Source: Hyphomicrobiales bacterium
Lineage (GTDB): Bacteria > Pseudomonadota > Alphaproteobacteria > Rhizobiales > Xanthobacteraceae
Direction of reading: 5' to 3'
Assembly: GCA_017305535.1 (NCBI GenBank)
Contig: JAFKKN010000004.1
Location: forward strand, 310,001-374,000
Length of the DNA stretch: 64,000 bases
Shown: in pieces, positions 50,877 to 59,777 of the stretch
Layout: each line of letters opens with the position of its first letter
How positions within the stretch are numbered: position 1 is the stretch's first letter
Notes under the pieces: model-generated
Database searches by the model: none
Seen by the model: the letters and a program-made list of their open reading frames with translations, nothing else
Told to the model about the DNA's origin: nothing
Position numbers and translations under genes: made by a program

Positions 50877-52307
50877 ATGGTTGCTAAGCCTGTTTCTCAT
50901 CGCCGGCTGCCGCGCGTTGAGGATATTGCCTTGGCTGTCATGGAAACCCCGTCCGAACCCTCGACATGGCGCGCCAAGCTGATCGCGCCGTTTCGCGCGG
51001 CGCTGGGCGGCTCGTCGGAAACCTCGGTCACCAATCGCCTCGCCGGCACCATCTTCATCATCCGCGTGCTTAGCGCGGCGCTGGCCTATCTCGCGCAGAT
51101 TCTGCTGGCCCGCTGGATGGGCGGCTCCGACTACGGCATCTATGTCTATGTCTGGATATGGGTGCTGCTGCTTGGCAGCCTGCTCGATTTCGGCATCGCC
51201 GTTTCGGCTCAGAAGATCATTCCCGAGTATCGCGCGCGCAACGAGACCGCGCTGCTGCGCGGCTTCCTCTCCGGCGGCCGCTGGCTGACGCTTGCGACTT
51301 CCAGCATCGCCGCTCTCCTGCTCGCCGGCGTCGTCACACTGCTCACGCCCTGGCTTGACCCCGCCAGCGTCATACCGCTCTACATCGGCTGCTTGACGCT
51401 GCCGGCCTTTGTCGTCGCCAATACGCAGGACGGCATCGCGCGCTCCTACGACTGGATGCGCCTCGGCCTGATGCCGCAGTTCATCATCCGCCAGGCGCTC
51501 ATTATCGGCTTCACCGCCGGCGCGGTGGTGCTCGGCGTCGGTCTCGACGCCACCGCCGCGATGCTGGCCAGCGCCGCCGCGGTGTGGGTCGCGATGACCG
51601 GGCAGATGATCGTGCTCAATCGCCGCATCGGCACTGTCGTGGAGCCCGGCCCGAAGGTCTACGATCCGCGCGGCTGGCTCGCGATATCGTTGCCGATCCT
51701 GCTGGTCGAGGGCTTCTATCTGCTCTTGACCTACACCGACGTGCTGATGCTGCAACAGTTTCGCTCATCGGAAGAAGTCGGCATCTATTTCGCCGTGGTG
51801 AAGACGCTGGCGCTGGTGTCGTTCATCCACTACGCGATGTCGGCAACCACCGCGCATCGTTTCACCGAATACCACGCCGCCGGAGACCACAAGCGGCTCG
51901 CGGCTTACGTCGCCTATGCGATCAAATGGACGTTCTGGCCCTCGCTGGCCGCGACCGCAGCACTGCTGGCGATGGGCAAGCCGCTGCTGTGGCTGTTTGG
52001 GCCGCAATTCGTCGACGGCTACGGCATCATGTTCGTCGCCGCCATCGGCCTCGTGGTGCGCGCGGCGATCGGCCCGGTGGAACGGCTGCTCAACATGGTC
52101 GGGCAGCAGAACATCTGCGCATTGGCCTATGCACTGTCGTTCGCGATGAATCTTGGATTGTGCATCGCGTTGATCCCGCATTTCGGCGGCTATGGCGCGG
52201 CGGCCGCGACCTCGATCGCGCTGACATTCGAGACGGTGCTGCTGTTCTGGATCGTCCGCCGCCGTCTCGGCCTGCATGTTCTGGCGTTCGGGAAGCGGGA
52301 CGCATAA
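50877..52307 (+). CDS. Polysaccharide/lipid flippase, MATE-like MVF/Wzx type
   Basis: A 476-residue multi-span membrane protein with about 12-14 helices (AGTIFIIRVLSAALAYLAQI, WIWVLLLGSLLDFGIAVSAQ, LAISLPILLVEGFYLLLTYT, LLNMVGQQNICALAYALSFA, YGAAAATSIALTFETVLLFW). The motif LARWMGGSDYGIYVYVWIWV is characteristic of Wzx-like O-antigen or capsule translocases. The start may be ATG 50877 or ATG 50940 (METPSEP). No glycosyltransferase genes lie nearby, so its cargo is unknown. Confidence 0.82.
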   Translation: MVAKPVSHRRLPRVEDIALAVMETPSEPSTWRAKLIAPFRAALGGSSETSVTNRLAGTIFIIRVLSAALAYLAQILLARWMGGSDYGIYVYVWIWVLLLGSLLDFGIAVSAQKIIPEYRARNETALLRGFLSGGRWLTLATSSIAALLLAGVVTLLTPWLDPASVIPLYIGCLTLPAFVVANTQDGIARSYDWMRLGLMPQFIIRQALIIGFTAGAVVLGVGLDATAAMLASAAAVWVAMTGQMIVLNRRIGTVVEPGPKVYDPRGWLAISLPILLVEGFYLLLTYTDVLMLQQFRSSEEVGIYFAVVKTLALVSFIHYAMSATTAHRFTEYHAAGDHKRLAAYVAYAIKWTFWPSLAATAALLAMGKPLLWLFGPQFVDGYGIMFVAAIGLVVRAAIGPVERLLNMVGQQNICALAYALSFAMNLGLCIALIPHFGGYGAAAATSIALTFETVLLFWIVRRRLGLHVLAFGKRDA

Positions 52308-52324
52308 GTAGAAACCAACATGAC

Positions 52325-52415
52325 CGTCATGGCCGGATTTATTCCGGCCATCCACGTCTTTTCCGTTATGACAATCGCAAAGACGTGGATGCCCGGGACA
52401 AGCCCGGGCATGACG
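52325..52415. repeat. Family B palindromic repeat, copy B8 (short form)
   Basis: Begins CGTCATGGCCGGATTTATTCC and ends AAGCCCGGGCATGACG; inner pair ATCCACGTCTTTTC and AAAGACGTGGAT. It lies between the convergent flippase and bdhA genes. Confidence 0.85.
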
Positions 52416-52449
52416 AATTAAGCGAGTCTCTTTCAAAAGACGTTTCTCT

Positions 52450-53238
52450 TTACGCCGCCGTCCAGCCGCCATCCATGGAGAGGTTCGCGCCGGTGATCTG
52501 GCTGGCGTCGTCGCTGCACAGATAGACCGCGAGCGCGGCGACCTGTTCCGACGTGACGAACTCCTTGGTCGGCTGCGCATCCAACAGTACGTCGTTGATG
52601 ACCTGCTCCTTGGTCATGTTGCGCGCCTTCATGGTATCGGGAATCTGTTTCTCCACCAGCGGCGTCCAGACATAACCGGGGCTGATGCAGTTGCAGGTGA
52701 TCTTGTGAGTCGCGACTTCCAGCGCCACCGTCTTGGTCAGGCCTGCGATACCGTGTTTGGCCGACACATAAGCCGACTTGAACGGCGAGGCCACCAGCGA
52801 GTGCGCCGACGCCGTGTTGATGATGCGTCCCCAGCCGCGCTTCTTCATGCCCGGCACCGCGGCGCGGATGCCGTGGAACGCCGACGAGAGATTGATGGCG
52901 ATGATCGCATCCCACTTTTCGATCGGAAAATCCTCGATCGGCGACACGAACTGAATGCCGGCATTGTTCACCAGCACGTCGACCGAGCCGAACGTTTTCT
53001 CGCCAAGCGCGACCATCTCGGCGATCTCCGCCGGCTTGGTCATGTCGGCCGGCGAATGCACCGCCTTGACCTTGAAGTCGGCTTCGATGCTGGAACGCTC
53101 CTTCTCGATGTCTTCCGGCTTGCCCATGCCGTTGAGGACGATATTGGCGCCGACTTTCGCCATCGCCCGCGCGTAAGCGAGCCCGATACCGCTGGTCGAA
53201 CCGGTAATCACTGCGGTCTTGCCTGTCAAAATACCCAT
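52450..53238 (-). CDS. bdhA: 3-hydroxybutyrate dehydrogenase
   Basis: NAD-dependent oxidation of (R)-3-hydroxybutyrate to acetoacetate; 262-residue SDR. Cofactor loop VITGSTSGIGLAYARAMA, NNAGIQFVSPIEDFP, catalytic SASAHSLVASPFKSAYVSAK (Ser/Tyr/Lys), and the bdhA-type sequences GYVWTPLVEKQIPDT and QPTKEFVTSEQVAALAVYL. The last two are diagnostic for the hydroxybutyrate branch. AGGAG is eight bases upstream of the ATG, inside the end of the patatin gene, and only 1 bp separates the two, so they form an operon. Confidence 0.92.
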   Translation of the reverse strand: MGILTGKTAVITGSTSGIGLAYARAMAKVGANIVLNGMGKPEDIEKERSSIEADFKVKAVHSPADMTKPAEIAEMVALGEKTFGSVDVLVNNAGIQFVSPIEDFPIEKWDAIIAINLSSAFHGIRAAVPGMKKRGWGRIINTASAHSLVASPFKSAYVSAKHGIAGLTKTVALEVATHKITCNCISPGYVWTPLVEKQIPDTMKARNMTKEQVINDVLLDAQPTKEFVTSEQVAALAVYLCSDDASQITGANLSMDGGWTAA

Positions 53239-53239
53239 G

Positions 53240-54427
53240 TCATGCGCTCCTGTTTGAGTCCTTGATCGACGGCGGGCACTGCGCGGCGACACGATCTTCT
53301 TCCGCGGTGAGATCGTAGGTCACCATGGTCTCGCCGTTCTGCGGTTGCTCCAGCCAATTCTTGTGACGCATCGACTTGTCGACATCTTGCTCACCAGACG
53401 ACCAGTGCTCCAGCATGTTGAGGCGGGAGAAGTCGTAATCCTTCGACGAGCCATGATAGTTCTTCTGGCGGTAGATCAGGTGCACCACCGTGACGGTGTT
53501 CTCCTTCGCCGCCTCCTTGAGATACTTGACCGAAGGATCGTCCTTCAGGTTGTCCGGCAGTTTCGAAATCAGATCGCGCACCGCCTTGCGCGCGTTGTGG
53601 ATCTTCTTGTTCTGGTCGGTGTTCAGCCGGGTGCGGCTGGAATAGCGGATATCCTTCTCGCGCTCGGCGGCTTCCTGCATCGTGGTCGGCAACGGTCCTC
53701 GCGCGCTGAACAGGTCCGCCTGGAAGATCAGAAGATTGGCCTTGGTCTCCTGATCGAGCACGTAGTCGAGCGGCGTATTCGACGCCACGCCGCCGTCCCA
53801 GTAATGTTCGCCATCGATCTCGATCGCGGGAAAGCCGGGCGGCAACGCACCCGACGCCATGATGTGTTCGGGAACGATGGTCTGAAACTTGTTATCGAAA
53901 TAGACGAAATTTCCGGTCGCCACATTGACGGCGCCGACACTCAACCGCGTCACACCGGAGTTGATGCGATCGAAATCCACCAGCCGTTCCAGCGTGGCGC
54001 GCAGCGGCGACGTATCGTAATAACTCAACCCTTCCGGATTGGAGGTCGGCCAAAATTGCGTTGGCGGAATCCGTGGCATGAAGAAGCCGGGCACGCCGAA
54101 CGCTGCGATCATCGCCGCGCTTCCTTCGTTGAACAGCGAGCGCGCGCAATCGTTCGGTGGTTCCACCTGCCACGGCACGGGCGCGGAGACGAGTTGCCAG
54201 AACTCTTCCAGCCGCTCGACGCGCTTCTCGCGCGGATTGCCGGCAATGATCGCCGCATTGATCGCGCCGATGGAAATGCCGGCGACCCATTGTGGTTCGA
54301 AATCGTGCCGACACAGCGCCTGATAGGCGCCGGCCTGATAGGCGCCGAGCGCGCCGCCGCCTTGCAGTACCAGCACGCGCCGCGCCTGCGCAGGAATCGC
54401 GGATTTTGAAATATCGGACATAAGCAT
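53240..54427 (-). CDS. Patatin-like phospholipase with C-terminal DUF3734-type domain
   Basis: Serine acyl hydrolase of 395 residues. The oxyanion loop is QGGGALGAYQAG (about 22-33), the nucleophile elbow GISIGAINAAI with Ser52, and the catalytic Asp in YWDGGVASNTPLDY (about 210). The C-terminal region with KKIHNARKAVRDLISKLPDN and DYDFSRLNMLEHW matches the DUF3734 extension. It lies 1 bp upstream of bdhA; a role in polyhydroxyalkanoate or membrane lipid turnover is inference. The start is ATG 54427 or 54421; neither has a strong RBS. Confidence 0.88.
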   Translation of the reverse strand: MLMSDISKSAIPAQARRVLVLQGGGALGAYQAGAYQALCRHDFEPQWVAGISIGAINAAIIAGNPREKRVERLEEFWQLVSAPVPWQVEPPNDCARSLFNEGSAAMIAAFGVPGFFMPRIPPTQFWPTSNPEGLSYYDTSPLRATLERLVDFDRINSGVTRLSVGAVNVATGNFVYFDNKFQTIVPEHIMASGALPPGFPAIEIDGEHYWDGGVASNTPLDYVLDQETKANLLIFQADLFSARGPLPTTMQEAAEREKDIRYSSRTRLNTDQNKKIHNARKAVRDLISKLPDNLKDDPSVKYLKEAAKENTVTVVHLIYRQKNYHGSSKDYDFSRLNMLEHWSSGEQDVDKSMRHKNWLEQPQNGETMVTYDLTAEEDRVAAQCPPSIKDSNRSA

Positions 54428-54541
54428 GGATGACGTCGGAATGATCGGAAATTCAGGCGGCACCGTGGCGGTTGAAATCCGCGCCGTCAATCGACGAAAT
54501 CGCGTGCGCCGTCACACTCTAGTCATCACATGACGCGGATG

Positions 54542-55066
54542 TCATCGCGCGGCGACTGGCTTCTCGTCGGGCGCGGCCAGAATCAATGCCCAGAACACCT
54601 TATACTTGGTGCCCGGCGCGTAGGTCGCCGCGATACCGAGCCGGGTCACGCCCTTGTGCAGCATGTTGGCGCGATGCGGCGGCGAATCGCGCCAGCCCGA
54701 AAAAGCTTCGGCGAGGGTATGATAACCCGCCGAGATGTTCTCCACGGCCACCGTTGCCGGATAACCCGCCGCATTGAGGCGCTTGCCGAGCGCGCCCGCG
54801 ACGTCGTGATCGAGCTTGTTGCGCCGGGCCATGGCCATCGCCTGGGTCTCGGCCGCCTTCATCAGTTCGGGATCGACCGTGACCGCGCCGAGGCCATTGT
54901 TCTGCCGGTAGCCGGAAATCATCGAGGCTGCGACACCGGCGTCGACCTTGGCGCCGCCATGCGCCATGCTGAGGTAGAAGGCAGGTTGTTCGGGCGTCTG
55001 CTCGACGGTGGTGCCGCAGCCGCCCAAGACCAGAAGGCTGCCCAAGACCGCCACAACGCGCTTCAT
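54542..55066 (-). CDS. CAP/SCP-domain lipoprotein
   Basis: A 174-residue lipoprotein: MKRVVAVLGSLLVLGGCGTT has a lipobox LGGC. The mature part is a CAP (cysteine-rich secretory, antigen 5, PR-1) domain: ASMISGYRQNNGLGAVTVDP, AMARRNKLDHDVAGALGKRL, the conserved VENISAGYHTLAEAFSGW and SPPHRANMLHKGVTRLGIAA. The His and Glu positions of the family pocket are present. The function is unknown. The start at MKRVV is chosen over a longer frame without signal character. It lies on the same strand 90 bp after cysA but is probably independent. Confidence 0.88.
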   Translation of the reverse strand: MKRVVAVLGSLLVLGGCGTTVEQTPEQPAFYLSMAHGGAKVDAGVAASMISGYRQNNGLGAVTVDPELMKAAETQAMAMARRNKLDHDVAGALGKRLNAAGYPATVAVENISAGYHTLAEAFSGWRDSPPHRANMLHKGVTRLGIAATYAPGTKYKVFWALILAAPDEKPVAAR

Positions 55067-55156
55067 GCCCGAATCCCCACAACTGCCATGCAACCGTTGT
55101 TGCACATCAACCGTGGCTGAAAGGTGAACAGTCTCGGCTTTTCGCGAGGGCGCGGC

Positions 55157-56194
55157 TCAATCCGCGAAAATACGAAACCGTCGGGGATGCAGTTCGACCG
55201 TTTCGCCGGTTCTGAGCGCATGATCGCGCGGCGTGTCGATCTCGATCAACGTCTCGTTGCCGCCGGCGCAGACCGCGATGTCGGCGCGCTGGATCGCGCC
55301 GAACGAGCGCACATGGCGTACCGCGCCGCGCAGGCCGATGCTTTCGGAGCCGACCTGCATGTCATGGCGGCGCACGTACAGTTTCGACGGGCCGCCGACA
55401 TTGGGCGCCGTGATGTTCAACGGCTGATCACCGATCCAGACACGGCCTTCGGCGACATTCACCGGCAACACTACGGACTCGCCGATGAAACCATGGACGA
55501 ACGCGGTCGCGGGGTAGTCATAGACCTCGCCCGGCGTGCCGACCTGCTCGATCTTGCCCTTGTCCATCACCACGACACGGTTGGCGACTTCCAGCGCCTC
55601 CTCCTGATCGTGAGTGACGAACACCGACGTGACGTTGATCTCCTCGTGCAGCGAGCGCAGCCAGCGGCGCAACTCCTTGCGCACCTTGGCGTCGAGCGCA
55701 CCAAACGGCTCGTCCAGCAGCAGGATGCGCGGCTCGGTCGCGAGCGCACGCGCCAACGCGATACGTTGCCGCTGACCGCCGGACAACTGACCTGGATAGC
55801 GGTCGGCGAGCCAATCCAGTTGCACCAGATCGAGCAGTTCCTTGACACGGGCGCGAATGCTGGCCTCGTCCTTGCGAATGGCGCGCGGCTTCACGCGCAG
55901 TCCGAACGCGACGTTTTCGAACACCGTCATGTGGCGGAACAAGGCATAGTGCTGGAACACGAAGCCGACCTGACGCTCGCCGGCGCCGCGCTTGAGCGCG
56001 TTCTCGCCATCGAACGACACATCGCCGCCATCCGGCCAGTCGAGGCCCGCGATGATCCGCAGCAGCGTGGTCTTACCCGAGCCCGACGGGCCGAGCAGCG
56101 CCAGCAATTCGCCGTCGGCGATTTTCAGATCGACGCCGTCGAGCGCGGCGAACGCGCCGAAATTCTTGGTGATGTTGGTCAGTTCAATTGTCAC
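55157..56194 (-). CDS. cysA: Sulfate/thiosulfate ABC transporter ATP-binding protein
   Basis: Energises sulfate uptake; 345 residues. Walker [22 protein letters not shown]-loop [20 protein letters not shown] (the CysA-type [10 protein letters not shown]), signature [16 protein letters not shown], Walker [21 protein letters not shown], switch HDQEEAL, and a C-terminal TOBE-like domain ([11 protein letters not shown]). The start is GTG, overlapping the cysW stop by 11 bases, which indicates translational coupling. It is the last gene of the sbp-cysT-cysW-cysA operon. Confidence 0.93.
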   Translation of the reverse strand: MTIELTNITKNFGAFAALDGVDLKIADGELLALLGPSGSGKTTLLRIIAGLDWPDGGDVSFDGENALKRGAGERQVGFVFQHYALFRHMTVFENVAFGLRVKPRAIRKDEASIRARVKELLDLVQLDWLADRYPGQLSGGQRQRIALARALATEPRILLLDEPFGALDAKVRKELRRWLRSLHEEINVTSVFVTHDQEEALEVANRVVVMDKGKIEQVGTPGEVYDYPATAFVHGFIGESVVLPVNVAEGRVWIGDQPLNITAPNVGGPSKLYVRRHDMQVGSESIGLRGAVRHVRSFGAIQRADIAVCAGGNETLIEIDTPRDHALRTGETVELHPRRFRIFAD

Positions 56195-57053
56195 GTACTT
56201 GTCGCCCTTCGTCGAGATGTCGCTCGAGTATCGTCTTCGCGATGAGCGTGATCAGCGCCAGCAACGCCAGCAGCGAGGCGACCGCGAACGCAGGCACGAA
56301 CTGATACTCATTGTAGAGAATTTCGACCAACAACGGCATCGTGTTGGTTTCTCCGCGAATGTGGCCGGACACCACCGACACCGCGCCGAACTCACCCATG
56401 GCGCGCGCGTTGCAGAGCAGCACGCCATAGAGCACGCCCCACTTGATATTCGGCAAAGTGACACGGAAGAAAGTCTGCAACCCCGACGCACCGAGCGAGA
56501 GCGCGGCTTCCTCTTCCAGCGTGCCCTGCTCCTGCATCAGCGGGATCAGCGCGCGGGAGACGAAGGGAAACGTCACGAACGTCGTCGCCAGCGCGATGCC
56601 CGGCACCGCGAACAGGATCTGGATGTTGTGGCTTTGCAGCCATGCGCCGAAATACCCCTGCGCGCCGAACAGCAGCACGAAGACAAGGCCGGAAATCACA
56701 GGACTGACGGAGAACGGCAAATCGATCAGCGTGATCAGAAGCGTCTTGCCGGGGAATTCGAACTTGGCGACAGCCCATGCCGCGATCAGCCCGAACACCA
56801 GATTGAGGCCGACCGAAATCGCCGCCACCGCCAGCGTCAGCTTGATCGCCGCCAATGCTTCAGGCTCGGCCAGCGCCGCGAGATAGGCACCAACGCCGTG
56901 CGTCAACGCCTGCGCGAACACGATGACCAGCGGCAGCACCACGAATACCGTGAGGAACAACATCGTCAGACCGATGACGACGACGCGCGCCAGCCACGGC
57001 TCGCCGCGCGCCCCGCCTCGCTCCGAATACAATGCAATCGCGCTCTCGGACAT
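56184..57053 (-). CDS. cysW: Sulfate ABC transporter permease CysW
   Basis: Inner-membrane permease of 289 residues with six helices. Family marks: [39 protein letters not shown], and the EAA loop [20 protein letters not shown] followed by [20 protein letters not shown], specific to CysW. AGGAGA lies seven bases before the ATG, and the cysT stop is 10 bp upstream. Confidence 0.94.
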   Translation of the reverse strand: MSESAIALYSERGGARGEPWLARVVVIGLTMLFLTVFVVLPLVIVFAQALTHGVGAYLAALAEPEALAAIKLTLAVAAISVGLNLVFGLIAAWAVAKFEFPGKTLLITLIDLPFSVSPVISGLVFVLLFGAQGYFGAWLQSHNIQILFAVPGIALATTFVTFPFVSRALIPLMQEQGTLEEEAALSLGASGLQTFFRVTLPNIKWGVLYGVLLCNARAMGEFGAVSVVSGHIRGETNTMPLLVEILYNEYQFVPAFAVASLLALLALITLIAKTILERHLDEGRQVRDN

Positions 57054-57063
57054 CGCAGCTCTC

Positions 57064-57918
57064 CTAATGAACCGGGATGCGGGTTTGCGCCCAATACTGC
57101 AGGCGATTGACGACGAGAATGATCAGGAACGCCACGATCAGCATCACTACGGCAATAGCCGTGGCATCAGCATAGCGGAATTCCGACAGCCGGATCACGA
57201 TCAACAGCGGCGCGATCTCCGAGACATTCGGCAGGTTGCCAGCGATGAAGATCACCGAGCCGTATTCGCCGACGGCCCGGGCGAACGCCAGCGCGAAGCC
57301 GGTGAGCAGCGCCGGGATCAGGCTCGGCAAAATCACCCGCCAGATGGTCTGCCAGCGGTTGGCGCCAAGGCTTGCCGCCGCTTCCTCGATTTCGGGATCG
57401 AGATCGATCAGCACCGGCTGCACCGTGCGCACCACGAACGGAATGCCGATAAAGATCATCGCGATGAAGATGCCGAGCGGTGTGAACGCCACCTTGATGC
57501 CGAGTTCGGCGAGCGGCGCACCCAGCCACCCCTTCTGCGCGAACAGCGAGGTGAGCGCGATGCCAGCCACCGCCGTCGGCAACGCGAACGGAATATCGAC
57601 GATGGCATCGAAGATGCGCCGGCCCGGAAAGCGATAGCGCACCAGCGCCCAGACCACGATACTGCCCATCACCAGATTGACCAGCGCCGCCCCGAAAGCG
57701 AGCCCGAACGAGATCTTCAACGCGTTCAGCGTGCGACGGCTGGTGACGATGTTGGCGAACTCGGCGAAACTGAGCTCGAAGGTTTTGAGAAACAGTCCGG
57801 CCAGCGGGATCAGGATGATGACCGACAGCCATGTCAGCGTCAGCCCCATGGTGAGGCCGAACCCCGGCAAGGTGTTTCGTCGTCCCGATCCTGCTGTCAC
57901 GACACCGCTCCCCCGCAT
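57064..57918 (-). CDS. cysT: Sulfate ABC transporter permease CysT (CysU)
   Basis: Partner permease of about 284 residues. LPGFGLTMGLTLTWLSVIIL near the N-terminus, LPTAVAGIALTSLFAQKGWL, EAA loop EIEEAAASLGANRWQTIWRV and ALAFARAVGEYGSVIFIAGN are CysT signatures. ATG 57918 is preferred, with AAGGA nine bases upstream, inside the end of the sbp gene; TTG 57927 is in frame but poorly spaced. Confidence 0.94.
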   Translation of the reverse strand: MRGSGVVTAGSGRRNTLPGFGLTMGLTLTWLSVIILIPLAGLFLKTFELSFAEFANIVTSRRTLNALKISFGLAFGAALVNLVMGSIVVWALVRYRFPGRRIFDAIVDIPFALPTAVAGIALTSLFAQKGWLGAPLAELGIKVAFTPLGIFIAMIFIGIPFVVRTVQPVLIDLDPEIEEAAASLGANRWQTIWRVILPSLIPALLTGFALAFARAVGEYGSVIFIAGNLPNVSEIAPLLIVIRLSEFRYADATAIAVVMLIVAFLIILVVNRLQYWAQTRIPVH

Positions 57919-57923
57919 CACGA

Positions 57924-58934
57924 TCAATCCTTGTAGATCTGATCGAACACGCCGCCGTCCGCGAAGTGAGTCTTCTGTGCCTTGGTCCAGCCGCCGAACA
58001 CATCGTCGATCTTGAACAGCTCGACCTTGGGAAACGCCTCGGCATATTTCCTGGCGATCTCGGGATCGGTCGGGCGGTAGTAGTTACGGCCGGCGATATC
58101 CTGCGCTTCCTTGGTGTACCAGTATTTCAGATAAGCCTCGGCGACGGCGCGGGTTCCCTTTTTGTCGACGACCTTGTCGACGACGGTGACCGGCGGTTCC
58201 GCCAGAACGGAAACCGACGGCACCACGATCTCGAACTTGTCGTTGCCGAATTCCTTCAGCGCCAGAAAGGCTTCGTTCTCCCACGCCAGCAGCACGTCAC
58301 CGACGCCGCGCTCGACGAAGGTGACCGTCGAGCCGCGCGCTCCGGTGTCGAGCACCGGAACGTTCTTGTAGATATCGCCGACGAACTTTTTGACCTTGTC
58401 CTCGCTGCCAAATTTCTTTTCCGCGTAGCCCCACGCGGCGAGGTAGTTCCAGCGCGCGCCGCCGGAGGTTTTCGGGTTCGGCGTGATCACGCTGACGCCG
58501 GACTTCACCAGGTCGTCCCAATCCTTGATCTTCTTCGGGTTGCCCTTGCGCACCAGGAACACGATGGTCGAGGTGTAAGGCGAGGAGTTTTGCGGCAAGC
58601 GCTTCTGCCAATCGGTCGCGATCAATCCCTTGTTGGCGATGGCGTCGATGTCATAGGCCAGCGCCAAGGTCACGATATCGGCCTGCAAGCCGTCGATCAC
58701 CGAACGCGCCTGCGATCCCGAGCCGCCATGCGACTGCTTGATCTCGACGCTCTTGCCGGTTTCCTTCTGATACGCGGCGATGAACGCCTTGTTGAAATCG
58801 ACATAGAGTTCGCGCGTCGGGTCATACGACACGTTCAACAACGACACATCCGCCGCGCGAGACGGCGTGACCCATAACGACGACGGGCTTGCCAACAACA
58901 ACGAAGCAGCGGTCAGGAATGCACGACGATGCAT
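57924..58934 (-). CDS. sbp: Sulfate-binding protein (periplasmic)
   Basis: Periplasmic sulfate receptor of 336 residues. A Tat-like or Sec signal, [20 protein letters not shown], ends near SRAADVS. The mature part has [40 protein letters not shown] (sulfate-binding loop), [20 protein letters not shown] and [25 protein letters not shown] in family order. ATG 58934 has GGAGAT seven bases upstream; the longer frame has no signal peptide. It starts the transporter operon, 123 bp after cysH. Confidence 0.95.
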   Translation of the reverse strand: MHRRAFLTAASLLLASPSSLWVTPSRAADVSLLNVSYDPTRELYVDFNKAFIAAYQKETGKSVEIKQSHGGSGSQARSVIDGLQADIVTLALAYDIDAIANKGLIATDWQKRLPQNSSPYTSTIVFLVRKGNPKKIKDWDDLVKSGVSVITPNPKTSGGARWNYLAAWGYAEKKFGSEDKVKKFVGDIYKNVPVLDTGARGSTVTFVERGVGDVLLAWENEAFLALKEFGNDKFEIVVPSVSVLAEPPVTVVDKVVDKKGTRAVAEAYLKYWYTKEAQDIAGRNYYRPTDPEIARKYAEAFPKVELFKIDDVFGGWTKAQKTHFADGGVFDQIYKD

Positions 58935-59057
58935 TGTCGATCTCCACTTGTCCGGAGCAAAATTGCCACGCGGAACGCTTCGACAAAGCTGTTGAATTGC
59001 GCGCTTTAAGTCAACGAAACCGCATTTCAATGTTTGTCGCGTCGCAGCGACAATTTG

Positions 59058-59777
59058 CTACGAAGTCTTCATGGTGTGGATGCCGCATTCCGTCTTGCCT
59101 CGTCCACGCCAGCGGCCGGCGCGCGAATCTTCATCGGCGGTAGCGCGCGACGTGCACGGCATGCAACCGACCGAACGGAAGCCGGAGGCCGCCAGCGGAT
59201 GCGCCGGCAACTTCGCCAGCGCATAGATCGCCGCGATATCTTCGGCCGAAACATTGGCGAGCGGATTGAATTTCAATCGCGCGCCGTCATCCTCGACGAC
59301 AGGAATGATCGCGCGCGCGCCGCCTTGGAATCGCTTGCGGCCATTGATCCACGCCTTGAACGGCAACAGCGCGCGCTTCAACGGCTCGACCTTGCGGATG
59401 CGGCAGCAGGCGTCGGGATCGGAAAACCACAATTCATCATCAGGATCGTGCTGCGCCAAATCGTCCGCAAGCGGCCGGATCGAACGAACGTCGCGCAAGC
59501 CCAGTGTCGCAATCAGCGTGTCGCGATAGGCCAGCGTTTCCGCGAACAGCCAGCCGGTATCGAGAAACACAACCGGGATCGCCGGATCGACGTCGGCCAC
59601 CACCTTCAACAGCGCCGCGGATTCGGTACCGAACGACGAGACCACCGCGAGTTGTTCGCGGCCCACCGCGTTCAGCGCAGCTTCAACGATTTGCGCTGGC
59701 GATGCGTGCGACAGGTCGCGGTCGAGCCGTGATGCGGTGACTGCAACAGTTTCCGTATCTTCCGACATCATCGTCAT
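59058..59777 (-). CDS. cysH: Phosphoadenylyl/adenylyl-sulfate reductase, APS-type (iron-sulfur)
   Basis: Reduces adenylyl sulfate to sulfite using thioredoxin; 239 residues. The PP-loop-like site is VVSSFGTESAALLKV, and the sequences LDTGWLFAETLAYRD and DPDACCRIRKVEPL follow. The four cluster cysteines Cys124-Cys125 and Cys205-Cys208 (GCMPCTS) mark the 4Fe-4S APS-reductase type, and the catalytic Cys231 is in ECGIHT. The start overlaps the cysG stop (ATGA), so the two are coupled. With CysD and CysN making APS, no PAPS would be needed for assimilation. Confidence 0.94.
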   Translation of the reverse strand: MTMMSEDTETVAVTASRLDRDLSHASPAQIVEAALNAVGREQLAVVSSFGTESAALLKVVADVDPAIPVVFLDTGWLFAETLAYRDTLIATLGLRDVRSIRPLADDLAQHDPDDELWFSDPDACCRIRKVEPLKRALLPFKAWINGRKRFQGGARAIIPVVEDDGARLKFNPLANVSAEDIAAIYALAKLPAHPLAASGFRSVGCMPCTSRATADEDSRAGRWRGRGKTECGIHTMKTS

